Source of the DNA: Amoebophrya sp. A120
Lineage: Eukaryota > Sar > Dinophyceae > Syndiniales > Amoebophryaceae
DNA length: 64,000 nt
Direction: 5' to 3'
Assembly (NCBI GenBank): GCA_905178155.1
Contig: CAJINV010000008.1
Location: 1,178,001-1,242,000, forward strand
Of this stretch, positions 54,501 through 64,000 are shown one piece after another. The first letter of the stretch is position 1, and every line of letters starts with the position of its first letter. The notes beneath the pieces were generated by a model. It did not search any database and had not been told where the DNA came from. It saw nothing but the letters and a program-made list of their open reading frames with translations. Made by a program: the position numbers and the translations under genes.

Positions 54501-57500
54501 GAAGGCCGCGATGGCCCCCGGAGCGGCTATGCAGCTCATGTCAAGGTTTGAGTTCAAGATGGCCCAGCTGCGCCGGTTGAACAAGCGACGCAGAAAGGCG
54601 GCGGAACAGTTGGAGCAGTGGATTATGCAAAAATACGGCCACAAGATGCGAGCCTGGCTGGAGATTGACAACGATCGCTCCATGCAGGTGTCCAGAATCG
54701 AATTCATGAAGTGGTGCGCATCCATTGGCTACACCGGGGACCGACGCGCGGCCTGGAGCTTTTACGATAAGGACGAGTCAGGTAAATGGTCGTGCAATGC
54801 GTCTCTTCAATACGGTTTATTTTGCTTATTGGATGAAAAAAAATACCAGGGAATAAAGAGATTCGGATTGCTTTATTATGCGTGTCGCGAAAATCAAAAT
54901 GAAAATTCAACAAATTGCTCGCTCGAAAACATCAAAACAGGCGACCTGTCCGTGGATGAGTGGTCGCTGGACGCTTCCATCGGGATGGGGCAGTTTCAGG
55001 CCTGGTTTCGTTCAAGGTTTTCCTGCCAGACGGAACTGGTCCTGCATTTGTTCCGGTGGCAGGACCGCAAAGTGGGCCACCTGACCGAACACCAGTTCGT
55101 GGACATCCTGATTCAGATGGACTTCCGGCCGGTGATCTCGATAGCCGCAATATCAAAAGGAAAAATCCCCCCTCCCCATATCGAAAACGAAATTTGTGAT
55201 GCTGTATTTGAGTACACAAATCGACTTGTAATGCTAGAAGGCCAAGAGACGCAGCTGTGGCCTCGTTTGCAGGCAATTTGTCATGCTGTTTCCCACTTCC
55301 AGCTGCCCCCTGTCATGCTGAAGGTGCAAGGCTCTCCCAGGCCAACCAGAACTACAGTCCGCATCTTGTCCCTTTTAGCATGACAAAGCTGATTTGTGAC
55401 CACAAATCTGCATCACAAATTTCTAGTTTGAGTATGGGGTGGGGGGATTTTTCATTTTGATACGCAATTTTTCAGCCCCTGATTGAGCTCGCGATCGACT
55501 TGCTGAAGAAGCGGTCCGCGAGAGGGTCCATGAAATCCAACTTTGACATGGCTTCCGACGCGTGGAAAACGCGACGGTTCCGGGTGGCAGACCACTTGGA
55601 AGAGGTGATGAAAAAATCTGGGACGACGAACAAGGTCGATAACAAGCAGAAAAAGCGCGAGCTGGGAAAGTTTCTGAAACAGCAGCGAATGCAAATCGAG
55701 AAAGCAGAGGCCGAAGCTCAGGAGAAGAGGAAGGAGGAGGCAAGCAACGTCTTCAAGGAGATGCACGCCGACCTGGAGGAGGTAGACGCGGGAGGGGCGC
55801 CGGCCTCAACAGCTGGCACCGAAGGGCAGCATGCTGCTGGAGGTGAGAGTGACACCGCGCCAGCTGCTGCAGAGGAAGTAGATCCAGAGCAGATAGAAGC
55901 ACCAGCTCCTACTGAAGAGACCATAGTGCCAGCGCCGGCCGCTGAATCAACCCAGGGTGAACTACTACAGGAAGGAATAGAGGGTAGTGAAAATAAAGTA
56001 GCCGACGAGTCTGCTGACGCAAGTGCCGGCGTTTCCGCTCCTGATGCTGAAGAAGAGCTCCCTGCCATCGTAGATGATGCAGCTGAAGAACAGCATATGG
56101 AAGAGGCAGAACAGCACGAAACTACGCAACCACGTGAGGCGCCGACTGCCGAAGAACATGACGAACAGCAGGCGTCAGAGGGCGTCGCAGCTGCTGCTGT
56201 GGCTAAAGGTGAGGCTACTGGTAGTCCGGAAGCAATCAACCCAGGAGAGGCCGCCGATGCCGAGGCGGCTCCGACTGATGTAGCCCAAGAAGCAGAAGTT
56301 ACTGGTGAAGCAGGCGCAGCTGAACCTGACGCAGCGAAGGGCCCAGGAGCAGAGAGCGTAGAAAATGTTGATGCAGTTGCCGAGGGCTCCCCGAGCCCGT
56401 CCAGCGAGGTGGTACCTCCGCAAACGACCGAGGAAACTCCTGGGGCGGTCGGGTCCGTAGACACGACCGAAGCCTCGGCAGAACAGACACAGGTCGCCGA
56501 ACAAAACGACGAGGCCGTGGACGAAAATCAAATCGCCGACGCGGAAGACACCGGCGCAGCTGCTGAAGGCGGCGCGGAAATACAAATAGCAACTGACGGC
56601 GCTCCATCGACCTCCGCTACACAAGAGACGCCGGCAGTAGAAGCCATTGAAAGTCCAGCTCCAGAGACCACGACCGGCGAGCCAGTTGCAGCTACAAGTA
56701 CCGTGGAAGACGATGAGGCCGCTTCTGCAGAGGTTCTCGAAGCAGCCGGCGAGCCAGCTGTGGCTGCTGAAGGTGATGATGAAGGAGGACAAGCGGCGCC
56801 CCCCGCCATAGACGACGACTCTCCTTCGCCAGGAGCACCACAGATCATAGATACAGAAGAGCACCCCGAAACTATGCACTCTTCCGCGCGGGTGTCTTTC
56901 GTTGAGGAGCCCGACGTCGTTGTGGAAGGGAAAACTCCGAAACACGAGCCCATCGTGATGAACGCGGCGACGAGCGTCGATGACATCCCGACCGGGTTGA
57001 ACGCGCAGGCTGAGCCGGAAAATGCCGAAGACGAGGAACAGCGGCTCCACGAGGAGAAGTTAGCGAAACTGAAAGTAAGGGAAGAGGAGCACGAGCGCAT
57101 GAAGCAGGAGCAAGCGGACGCACAAAAGGCCGCAGAGGCAGAGATGGACGAAGAGGCACTGTACCTGCTCCAGCAGGAGCGCGCGGCTATCAAAATCCAA
57201 TCGTTACAACGGCAGCGGCTGGCCCGACGGGCCGCGTACAAGAAAAAGGAGACGAAACGGAAAGCGACAATATTGGAAATGAAGTACGTCCCGGAGGTCC
57301 ACAACAAGCCCGGGGCAGCCCCCAAGCACCGCAGCGGCAAGTCGCTGTGGGAGAAGGTTCGCAACCAGCGCTGCAGCGGGTTGCTGCGCGGCCCCGTCGC
57401 GCTCCGGAACCTGAACAGCACCAACCGGTCGGTTGCGGCCATGCTGAAGGAAGCGTGGCAGCGCGAGGTCGCGCGCGCCGACCGCGAGCGGGAGGGAATC

Positions 57501-59379
57501 CAGAAGCTGGAGCGGCTTTCCGGGTACCAGAAGCTGCTTTTCTGGGCGCCCAAGTTCGAGGACGCGGGCGAACCCATCGACGGGGACCTGCTGGTGAAGA
57601 ACATCCACCGGGAGGTCGCGGAGCTGGTGGTCACCCACGGCTTTATCGAGGGCGACGACGTGTCGGAGCATGAACAGGACGTGGAGGATTTAACGACCCA
57701 GCTGCTGCAGTTCACCGACCCCTTTTCGATGTACCTGGAGAACCGCAAGAAGTTTTTCCGCGAGCTCTTCTTCTCCGTGGGCGCGGACGCGAAGGGCGAC
57801 CGCTTCCTCTACCCAGACGACCTGAACTGGCTCCGGCACTGGACGCCGCAGCCGTGGCTGCTCGCCCTGCCAGACTTTTACTCGAAGCACGACCTGTATG
57901 ATAGTGCACAACTCCCCCTCACCCTCATTTGTATTGCATGAACGGCAATACAAGCATCAGCAAGAGTGCCGGCTTTGCATGACAAATTTGCACGGATTAT
58001 TGTGCTATCTGGGCTACCAGAACTTGTCATGCAAACAGTGCCAAGAGGCAAAGGGTGGATTGGGTCTTTTGCATTACAAATGAGGGTGAGGGGGAGTTGT
58101 GCACTGTCATAACCTGATCAAGTGTCTCCGCGAGGAGAACTACAACAACGACCTCGCGGTGTGGCGGACGATGGACGCCTATCAAATGCAAAAATGTCTG
58201 GGTCTGGAAACTTGTGATGCAAGTCCGTGAACAATAAGTGCTCTGTAATGCGCCGCCAAGCATGACAATTTTTTTCGTGCTTCTGTGATGCGTATTTCGC
58301 ATGAGAAACTGCGCTTTTGCATGACAGGCAAGAGGACCTCTTGGTGGCCGCGCAATCCAGAGTGCAGAGTCATGCCAGACTAGCATGACAATCTTCCAGA
58401 CCCAGACACTTTTGCATTTGATAACGCCGACGCGAGTAACAAGGTGACGTGGACGGAGATCTACGACGCCCTGAAACACATCCGGTGGGAGCATCTGGAC
58501 AAGCGACTGCCGGGCGCGTGGCGCGCGCTGGACACGCACCGCCGCGGCTACATCACCCTGCAGGACTTCTCCCCCCGAACCGTGGAGCTGCTGCAGCCCT
58601 TTTTCCAGTGGGTCCACGGCCGGTTCCGCTCCTTCGAGGCGGCCATGAAGTTCCTCGAGGGCGGGATCAAGGAAGGGAGGAAGGACATGGGGCTGCTGGA
58701 GTTCCGGGAGCGCCTCCGCATCGGCGGCTGGAAGGAGAACTGCAGCGAGCTCCTGCAGCTGCTCGACTTGGACGGCGGGGGCTCCGTGACGCCGTCCGAG
58801 ATCATGTTTTTGGAGGTGTTCGACATGGAGTTGGCGGAGGAGACCCCGGAGGACGAACTTGCGAAGCGCAAGGCCATGATCGCCGTCGAGAAGCGCGCCG
58901 CGACGTCGGTGGACCAGACCTTCGACAATCGGTTCATGTACAAAAACGATCACGAACAGTACTGCGCCGAGGTGATGTCGAAGCAGACGCAGCCGAGTCA
59001 GGACCAGATCCACGAACGGGCGGTGGAAAAGCAGCGGAAGCTGGACACCATGCACGAGGGCGTCGAGGAGATGCTGCGCAACCGCCGGCCGAAGCCGGAA
59101 AACCGCAAGTCGCACATCTTGTGGCAGCGGAACATCCCCTTTTGGGCCGTCCCGGGGGTGGAAGGCATGTACCCGCCGCACGTGCGTCACCCGCCGCCGA
59201 AAAACGTCCAGCACCCGCTCAAGCCGAAATACCTGCACCCGCAACCCGAGCAGTACGAGGTGGACCGGAAATTCTGGCGGGAAAAACCGGTCTTGCTGGA
59301 ACCGATTTCGCCGTTCATGTGGCACCCAACCTTGCAGCGCGGCTGGATCAAATCTTTCGGGCCCAGTCCGACTGGCTAA
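48570..59379 (+). CDS. Giant EF-hand and IQ-motif protein
   Basis: A predicted calcium-responsive protein of 1647 residues. Exons: 48570-48678, 48824-48861, 48913-48927, 49584-49618, 49686-50428, 51895-51960, 54497-54781, 54941-55150, 55468-57896, 58117-58179 and 58429-59379; total 4944 bases, divisible by three. The first four exons rest on splice signals and frame; from 49789 the protein is firm (1547 residues). EF-hand loops: DWNESGIIDYEE (about 296), DKDESGDLSVDE (about 426, split by the GT-AG intron 54782-54940) and DLDGGGSVTPSE (about 1443). An Ala/Glu/Pro-rich acidic spacer (about 640-960) precedes an IQ motif (AIKIQSLQRQRLARRAAYK, about 1074). Five introns are introners, two of which carry large later insertions. 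Family unknown; a cytoskeletal or flagellar calcium sensor is a guess. Confidence 0.82.
50794..50973 (+). repeat. Tandem array of nine 20-bp units
   Basis: Consensus ATCATCAATTTGAAATCGCG. The middle five units (50874-50973) are nearly identical; the first four have drifted. Confidence 0.92.
51046..51121. repeat. Imperfect hairpin
   Basis: GGTCCGAATTAGGTCAGAA on the left (with an internal duplication of TTAGGTCAGAA) pairs with TTCTGACCTAATTCGGACC at 51103-51121. Confidence 0.8.
52225..52244 (+). other. Relict dinoflagellate spliced leader
   Basis: CGTAGCCATTTTGGCTCAAG matches the last 20 bases of the 22-nt dinoflagellate spliced leader. It sits exactly at the left end of the insert, so it was probably copied from a trans-spliced mRNA. 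Confidence 0.88.
52227..54419 (+). mobile_element. 2.19-kb retroposed trans-spliced transcript
   Basis: The 15-bp direct repeat CTCAAATCAGCAACG flanks it (52212-52226 and 54420-54434), a long duplication typical of LINE-type integration. The left end is the spliced leader. No poly(A) is left at the right end. Its base use is more GC-rich than the AT-rich intergenic regions nearby. The frames inside are broken; I could not identify the source gene. Confidence 0.75.
53263..53998 (+). pseudogene. Possible broken coding region inside the retro-insert
   Basis: Two protein-like frames follow each other, 53263-53466 and 53492-53998, in different phase with a stop between them. The first is rich in Ala, Leu and Ser; the second holds Leu-Trp-Arg-Val-Asp and Leu-Glu-Leu-Trp-Asp segments. 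The composition looks coding, but I recognise no family. A frameshifted copy of a host or retroelement gene is possible. Confidence 0.3.
55151..55462 (+). mobile_element. Introner IE-G copy 2
   Basis: It starts TATCAAAAGGAAAAATCCCC and ends GGGATTTTTCATTTTGATA. The perfect duplication CGCAA is at 55146-55150 and 55463-55467. No GT is present in the first 20 bases. Confidence 0.94.
57897..58111 (+). mobile_element. Introner IE-C copy 2
   Basis: It starts TATGATAGTGCACAACTCCC and ends TTGTGCACTGTCATA. The perfect duplication ACCTG is at 57892-57896 and 58112-58116. Excision restores His-Asp-Leu-Ile-Lys-Cys. Confidence 0.95.
58180..58423 (+). mobile_element. Introner IE-E copy 5
   Basis: It runs from TATCAAATGCAAAAATGTCT to CTTTTGCATTTGATA. 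The perfect duplication ACGCC is at 58175-58179 and 58424-58428. It has the same orientation as copy 1 and is separated from IE-C copy 2 by a 63-base exon. Confidence 0.95.
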
Positions 59380-60612
59380 GCATTTGCATTCTTTCTGGAG
59401 GTTGGTTTTATCCTCTCCGAAAAGTCTTCGTATTCATTTTTTTTTTTCGCTCAAGTTCATGACCTACCATGGCCGCTGAGTCAGATCAAAAAGTAGCACC
59501 GGCATACCCTGTTCTGTGTTATTTTTGTGATGTCGACACGGCTCAATCTGAATCTGAATCTGAATATAATTTCTCATTTACCATCATAAGCATAACCTTA
59601 ACCATCAATCATGCATATATATAGGTTGTAGTAATTAATACTTACTTTGCTTGTTCATGTTCACATGGCGTTTAAGTAGATTACAATTTCGAAATCAATT
59701 TCAATACAGCGGGACGGATGTGCGCTTCCTGTTCCTTATCCTTTCAATTATTGACGGGCAGAGGCGGATCTGCTCGCCATAGCCCTGTCAGCTTTTCTTT
59801 TCCACAATTGGGTACCCCTCATTCTTTCATCCCCGGAACCAGATGGAACACTGCGCAATCACAACAAAACAAACAAAGCGAATTGCTATTATCCAGGTGT
59901 CGTATACAAGGTATTGATTTTGACGCGGCCGCAGCCCCAGTTTTGTCTCTCACTGAGAAGACTGCAAACGATGCATGAGTGTGTGCGCCAAAGAACGATG
60001 TAATGTTTTTGTCGAATCCTTCACATCAAATCTCCCTGGTTCGAAAAAGCGTGGTATCGTGAAGGAATTTCGTGAAGATCGCAAATTAAAACATCGTGTT
60101 AGGCTGCAAACAAATTGTCAACAATACAACCAAGGATAAAGAAATGATGTACGTGCACCAGATGAAAGACTTCTATTTGCTATCGGCTCTCTAAGTCGTA
60201 GAATTCGAACTGAAATTTGTTTCCTTGTATCACACACGCACACGCCCCATGAAATCGCTCAAGCGATGTATCAAACGTGAAAATTAAATGAAATATCTTT
60301 CCAGGTCTAGTATTTCGTGGAGTTTTTCTTTTCCTTGCCTCTATTGCCGGATCTACTAGGAGGACGGGCGGCTATAATGATGCGCTATTTATTTCCTTAG
60401 ATGCTACCATTGTGTACGACATTTAGATCGAATTCGATGACTTTTTGTTTTTTGGGACCTCGATGAAGTTGTCGTAGTACGCATCCGCTGGCTTCTTGTC
60501 ATTTTCCTTTGTTGAAGTAGTTCGCCTCGACTACCACCAGTGCCATCAAGTTTCTTCTTTCACTTTCTGAATCGAAGAACGAACTCGAACAAAATTAATA
60601 ACGCACCAGACC
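59380..60612. other. Intergenic region
   Basis: 1.2 kb, AT-rich, with a short GAATCT microsatellite near 59550-59568. No gene supported; the 86-residue frame at 59718 looks random. Confidence 0.5.
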
Positions 60613-61884
60613 ATGGGCGACATCAATCAGATGATGGATTTTGACGAGGGTGCCCGTTCCGGTAAGGGCAAAGGCAAGAGCGGCAAGGGGGGCGGCGGTC
60701 TTTCCGCGGGCGGGGGAGGCGGGTCTCGCGCCAACATCACCCGATCTGCCGCGGGGGCGCCGTTTCTGCAGAAAATCAAGCATATCAAATGTAAAAATGT
60801 CTGGGTCTGGAAAAATGCGAGTTTGTCATGCTTGTCTGGCATGACTCTTAAATCTGTCACGCACATTACCAAAGAGCCCCACTTTTCTGTCATGCAGAAA
60901 CGTAGTTTGTCATGCAGAATAGGCAACACCTAGAAGCTTAGAAACTTGTCATGCTGAGCCAGCAAAAATTGTGGCCTCCTCATGATATGCCACACAGCAT
61001 CACAAATTTCCAGACATCCAGGGATTTTTACATTTGATAAAGCAGCAGCTGGCGCAAAAGGAGCACGACATCGAGGATAAGACGGCGATATGAAATGCAA
61101 AAGCATCGTACTAGTATAAATCGCATGACAAATTTCGTCAGCATGAGAAAGAAAATTTGTAATGCGGATTTAACTTGAGAAAGAAATTTGTATTGCACGA
61201 ATGCGATTAGTACGATACTTTTGCACAGGATAGGCGAAGAGGAGACGACTCGCGGAGGAAAACGACAACGAGTTCGAAGACGACATCCACGAGGCCCTTT
61301 TTGTCGACGAAGAAACCGGCGCGGACACGGGCATGAGTGAGTTCGACCAGAAGATGGCTCGGAAGCTACAGGAGCAGCGGATGCGGGCCGAGCAGGAGGC
61401 CAAGGAAAAGTTCGCGGATGCGGACAAGCCCATAACGTTCAAACTCTCGAAGGAGAAGGAAGAGAAGCGGCAAAAACGGCTGGCCGAGGAAAAAGCCGAG
61501 GAGCAACGAATACGGCAGGCGGCAATAGACAAGGCGCAACAGCGGGCCCAGCTCGATCGCCCGGAGTTCTACTGGCGCTTGTCGGAAGAGGAAAAAGACA
61601 TCTACGACAGGTGTCTGGCAATCGACCGGAACATTTGCTTCCATTTCAACACGAAGCGCGGATGCAACAAGGGAGACAGCTGTCCCCGGAAACACGTCAA
61701 AATAGAGACGTTTACAGCAACCAGCACAAGAAATAGCAATGAAGCCACAAGCAGTGGCGCTGGCGCCGCTGCAACTGGGGCTGGCGCAACGAAGGAGAAC
61801 GTGATCAAGGAGAAAGACAAAAAAGCAGTGAAGCCAAAGGTAGTCATGAATTATGACGACGATGAAGAAGAAGAGAGTGACTGA
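60613..61884 (+). CDS. CCCH zinc-finger protein
   Basis: A 286-residue predicted RNA-binding protein from exons 60613-60782, 61045-61088 and 61238-61884 (sum divisible by three). The N-terminus is Gly/Lys-rich. Residues about 80-190 form a long charged helix (Glu, Lys, Arg, Gln). One C-x8-C-x5-C-x3-H zinc finger follows, from CFHFNTKRGC to CPRKH, near residues 210-230, the spacing used by U2AF35-type and other mRNA-binding fingers. The C-terminus is Ser/Ala-rich and acidic. Both introns are introners (IE-E and reversed IE-A). A role in mRNA processing is inference from the finger type. Confidence 0.82.
60783..61039 (-). mobile_element. Introner IE-E copy 6, reversed
   Basis: Its interior reads as the reverse complement of copy 1. 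The duplication AAGCA is at 60778-60782 and 61040-61044. The right arm has drifted (CCAGACATCCAGGGAT). Confidence 0.93.
61089..61232 (-). mobile_element. Introner IE-A copy 8, reversed
   Basis: It begins TATGAAATGCAAAAGCATCG and ends ACTTTTGCACAGGATA. The perfect duplication GGCGA is at 61084-61088 and 61233-61237. Excision restores Lys-Thr-Ala-Lys-Arg-Arg. Confidence 0.95.
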
Positions 61885-62847
61885 GGCTCTCTTGATCTAC
61901 TTCTTTTCCTGGCAGCTACATATAGCAATTATGCTGCAGATTCAACAGTTCTATTTCATCATTATGTAGATGCTGCAGTAGTTCCAGGAAATAGAAATAC
62001 AGCTGATGTGTCCTCTTCTAGCGACATCAACACATATTAAGCACGAGCGCCTGTGCCGCGACAGTATCTTTCGTTAGTGCTATGTGCACTACGTTCTTGG
62101 TCTCCCATTGAATACCGAGTTCTCCTGCTCGGAGCGCAGATTTGTATCATCACTGCCGAAAAATCGACAAAGTTCCAACAAAAAAAAACAGAAATCTGCT
62201 GTCTTCAACAAAAACTCGACAGAAAATCGATCCGCAGCCCCAGCCAAAAATGCATGTTTGCGAAGACGTAGACGACAACATTGACAGTCCACAGTCAAAA
62301 CTGCCAAAGCAGCAAGTTCGGCCGTATTCATCCCAGCCCGGAGCACAAAGTTGTAAAATCAAAATGGAAGAAGATCATATCAAAGATGAAATGCCCGACA
62401 AAAATGTTTTTGTAAGAACGCTGTAGGACTAAGACCAGGACCATGCAAATCTAAATGCATGAAGGTACGACCAATCGTAGAATTTTGGAGGTACTTACTC
62501 AGGTGCCTACATGCGTATGAAAAATTACCGATCATACTGACTCTGTTTTGATTATCACATCAAGCAAATTACGTAGCACTAGCAAAAAAGTCAGTGCAGG
62601 GTCGTGCCGTACATATGTATCTACATGAGGCCGTAAGTGGTACTTCTCGTCCACTTCTACTACAGTAAAAAGATAGGTACTAATACACCTGTAACTACCT
62701 CCTGTGTCAGGTGATCGTTGCCCAACTAGAAGTTCTTGCAGAAGTTGTTGCATTATTCGGCTTCGCTCCCACTTGAAGACGAAGTATACAGTAGTTGTTC
62801 TTTTGTTTCTTTATTTTTTGAAGACGGAAGGTGGACCAAAGGCAAAC
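61885..62847. other. Intergenic region
   Basis: A 58-codon frame from the ATG at 62250 is rich in Gln, Lys and Asp but has no support beyond being open. It ends with a strong pyrimidine tract (next entry). Confidence 0.45.
62796..62823 (+). promoter_or_regulatory. Candidate spliced-leader acceptor of the PABPN1-like gene
   Basis: TTCTTTTGTTTCTTTATTTT then TTGAAG, with the AG 24 bases before the ATG at 62848. Confidence 0.45.
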
Positions 62848-64000
62848 ATGTCATCCGACGCAGCAGCTGGAGCTACCGGATCGGTGCAGGTAGTCGCCGC
62901 CGGGTCAGAAGCAGAGATGAACTCCGCCGAAAGCATAGACCATGAGATCCAGGTATTTCTATAACACGAACTCCTCGTAGTTGACTTCCTTACATCTGAC
63001 ATAGGAGAAACCTCCAGAGCAGTTTGCTACATCTTCTTGGCCATATTTAAAAGGCAAAATGAAAATGTAAAATTTCAATCTACCGTATGTGGTGATGCAT
63101 GAAGTGGCTCCCACGCACCGAAGCCCGTAATGTCACCTGACTGCTTCGAGCACTTTTTTACCAACATTAGTGAAAAACGAATTTTAAATTTACCTTTTTC
63201 AACATCGAGCAACCAGTTGTGGCAGTAAGCTGCTATCAACAGAGCGCTCGGCTGAGCACTGCTGATTTGCCTGGTGGCACACATTTCAAAAAAAAACTCA
63301 AGAGGGCTCAAAAAAAAGAAAAGAAAAAAAGAGGGCCGCCCCAGTCCGTCAAAGAAATGAAAAGAAAAGAACCGGGTGAAAAAAAAAAGAATAAAGCCAG
63401 TGGTGAACTTGAAAAATGTGACAGGCATCATCTGCAAAAAAAAAAAGGAAAAAACCCCGGCAGAGAAGGACAAAAGCCCCAACAGCAACAAAAAAAAAGA
63501 AAACAATCACCAAATGCAGATGAATCTGCATGCCACCACAAAAAGAAACAAGTTACACCAGCGATGAAATCAAGCACGACCAGGATGGACCTCTTTGACG
63601 TTTCTCTCGCATTGCGCTGAGCAGTCGCGAGCACCATCTTCTCCAGGCTTCTCACGGAGGTTTGCCGTTCCCGCTTGGTCAGCGTGCAACATGGGTCGTG
63701 GTTCCTACCACCTCATCTCCGTCGAAACAAGAAAAGAGCCTTCATCGTTCGCCAACCGCCCAGACAAAATTACATTTTTTACGAGAAACCGTTCGCATCT
63801 TCTTCGCCACGCATGATGTCGCAGCACATCTCCTCCCAGTGCCAGTTCTTCGCTGGATCGTCCTCTCAAAATAAGTATGTCTGCTATGATGTTAAAAACA
63901 GGAACTGGAACAAGAGATGGAATACATGGAGAAGGAGACCGCCGCTGTGAAGGACCTTTCCGAGAAGCAGGACGTTGACCTGAACGAAGCCGGAACTTCG
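62848..64000 (+). CDS. PABPN1-like nuclear poly(A)-binding protein, 5' part
   Basis: The gene runs off the window. Exon 1 (62848-62952) encodes an Ala/Gly-rich acidic start and Ser-Ile-Asp-His-Glu-Ile-Gln. A GT-AG intron of 949 bases (62953-63901) follows, and exon 2 continues in phase 0 with ELEQEMEYMEKETAAVKDL, which completes the coiled-coil segment found just before the RNA-recognition domain of nuclear poly(A)-binding protein 2. In that family the segment stimulates poly(A) polymerase. The RRM itself lies beyond the window, so the call depends on this short helix and is moderate. The intron is long for this window and contains an A-rich tract (63290-63545). Confidence 0.55.

Noticed and set aside
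58180-58423. Ordinary GT-AG splicing inside the IE-E arms, leaving 39 bases in the mRNA
   Set aside because: It works in frame for copies 2 and 5 but produces a stop codon in copies 1 and 3, so it cannot be the general rule.
63219-63620. Lys-rich frame of 133 codons
   Set aside because: It lies within the predicted intron of the PABPN1-like gene and follows from an A-rich tract; no family resemblance.

Overview
The window is nuclear DNA of an intron-rich eukaryote, most likely a dinoflagellate-lineage alveolate and probably a syndinian parasite close to Amoebophrya. Four observations support this. All fourteen well-supported genes, and every weaker candidate, lie on the + strand, as in dinoflagellate one-way gene arrays. 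A near-complete copy of the dinoflagellate spliced leader lies at 52225-52244, at the start of an inserted sequence. Histone and SSU-processome genes are eukaryotic in type. The introns include many short repeated elements with terminal inverted repeats and target-site duplications, the 'introner' type known from Amoebophrya. The species call is inference; the lineage call is stronger. Layout: 0.4-3.9 kb, a large secreted or membrane protein; 5.3-8.2 kb, a fused pseudouridine-5'-phosphate glycosidase and PfkB kinase; 9.6-12.4 kb, an MFS transporter; 13.2-16.6 kb, a coiled-coil protein with a serine tail; 17.6-18.6 kb, a hypothetical protein; 18.6-20.1 kb, a nested inverted-repeat element with a perfect 58-bp palindrome; 21.1-27.0 kb, a small membrane protein and two adjacent genes sharing a new-looking ~32-residue motif (four copies); 27.9-29.4 kb, a short-chain dehydrogenase; 30.5-34.8 kb, UTP13; 35.7-37.3 kb, a secreted protein; 38.3-40.1 kb, UTP18; 41.1-45.8 kb, a 13-exon helical-repeat protein; 47.1-48.2 kb, a histone H2A with a long N-terminal tail; 48.6-59.4 kb, a giant EF-hand/IQ protein; 60.6-61.9 kb, a CCCH zinc-finger protein; 62.8 kb to the end, the 5' part of a PABPN1-like gene. 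The main result is 22 introner copies in at least seven families (called IE-A to IE-G here). Nearly all begin TATC or TATG, end GATA or CATA, and are flanked by 5-bp target-site duplications. Removing each element plus one duplication copy restores the reading frame. Whole-gene checks give exon sums divisible by three for every gene with an assigned element: 539, 985, 331, 375, 758, 1647, 286 and 851 residues. The implied boundaries are mostly not GT-AG. Families A, C and E are present in both orientations. Two copies carry later insertions: a 1.18-kb element with 7-bp duplications, and a 2.19-kb insert that starts with the spliced leader and has a 15-bp duplication. The H2A, UTP13, UTP18 and shared-motif genes carry only ordinary GT-AG introns or none. 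Functionally the window mixes ribosome biogenesis (UTP13, UTP18), chromatin (H2A), mRNA processing (PABPN1-like, perhaps the CCCH protein), nucleoside salvage, transport, calcium response and secreted proteins. There is no sign of an operon-like shared pathway.
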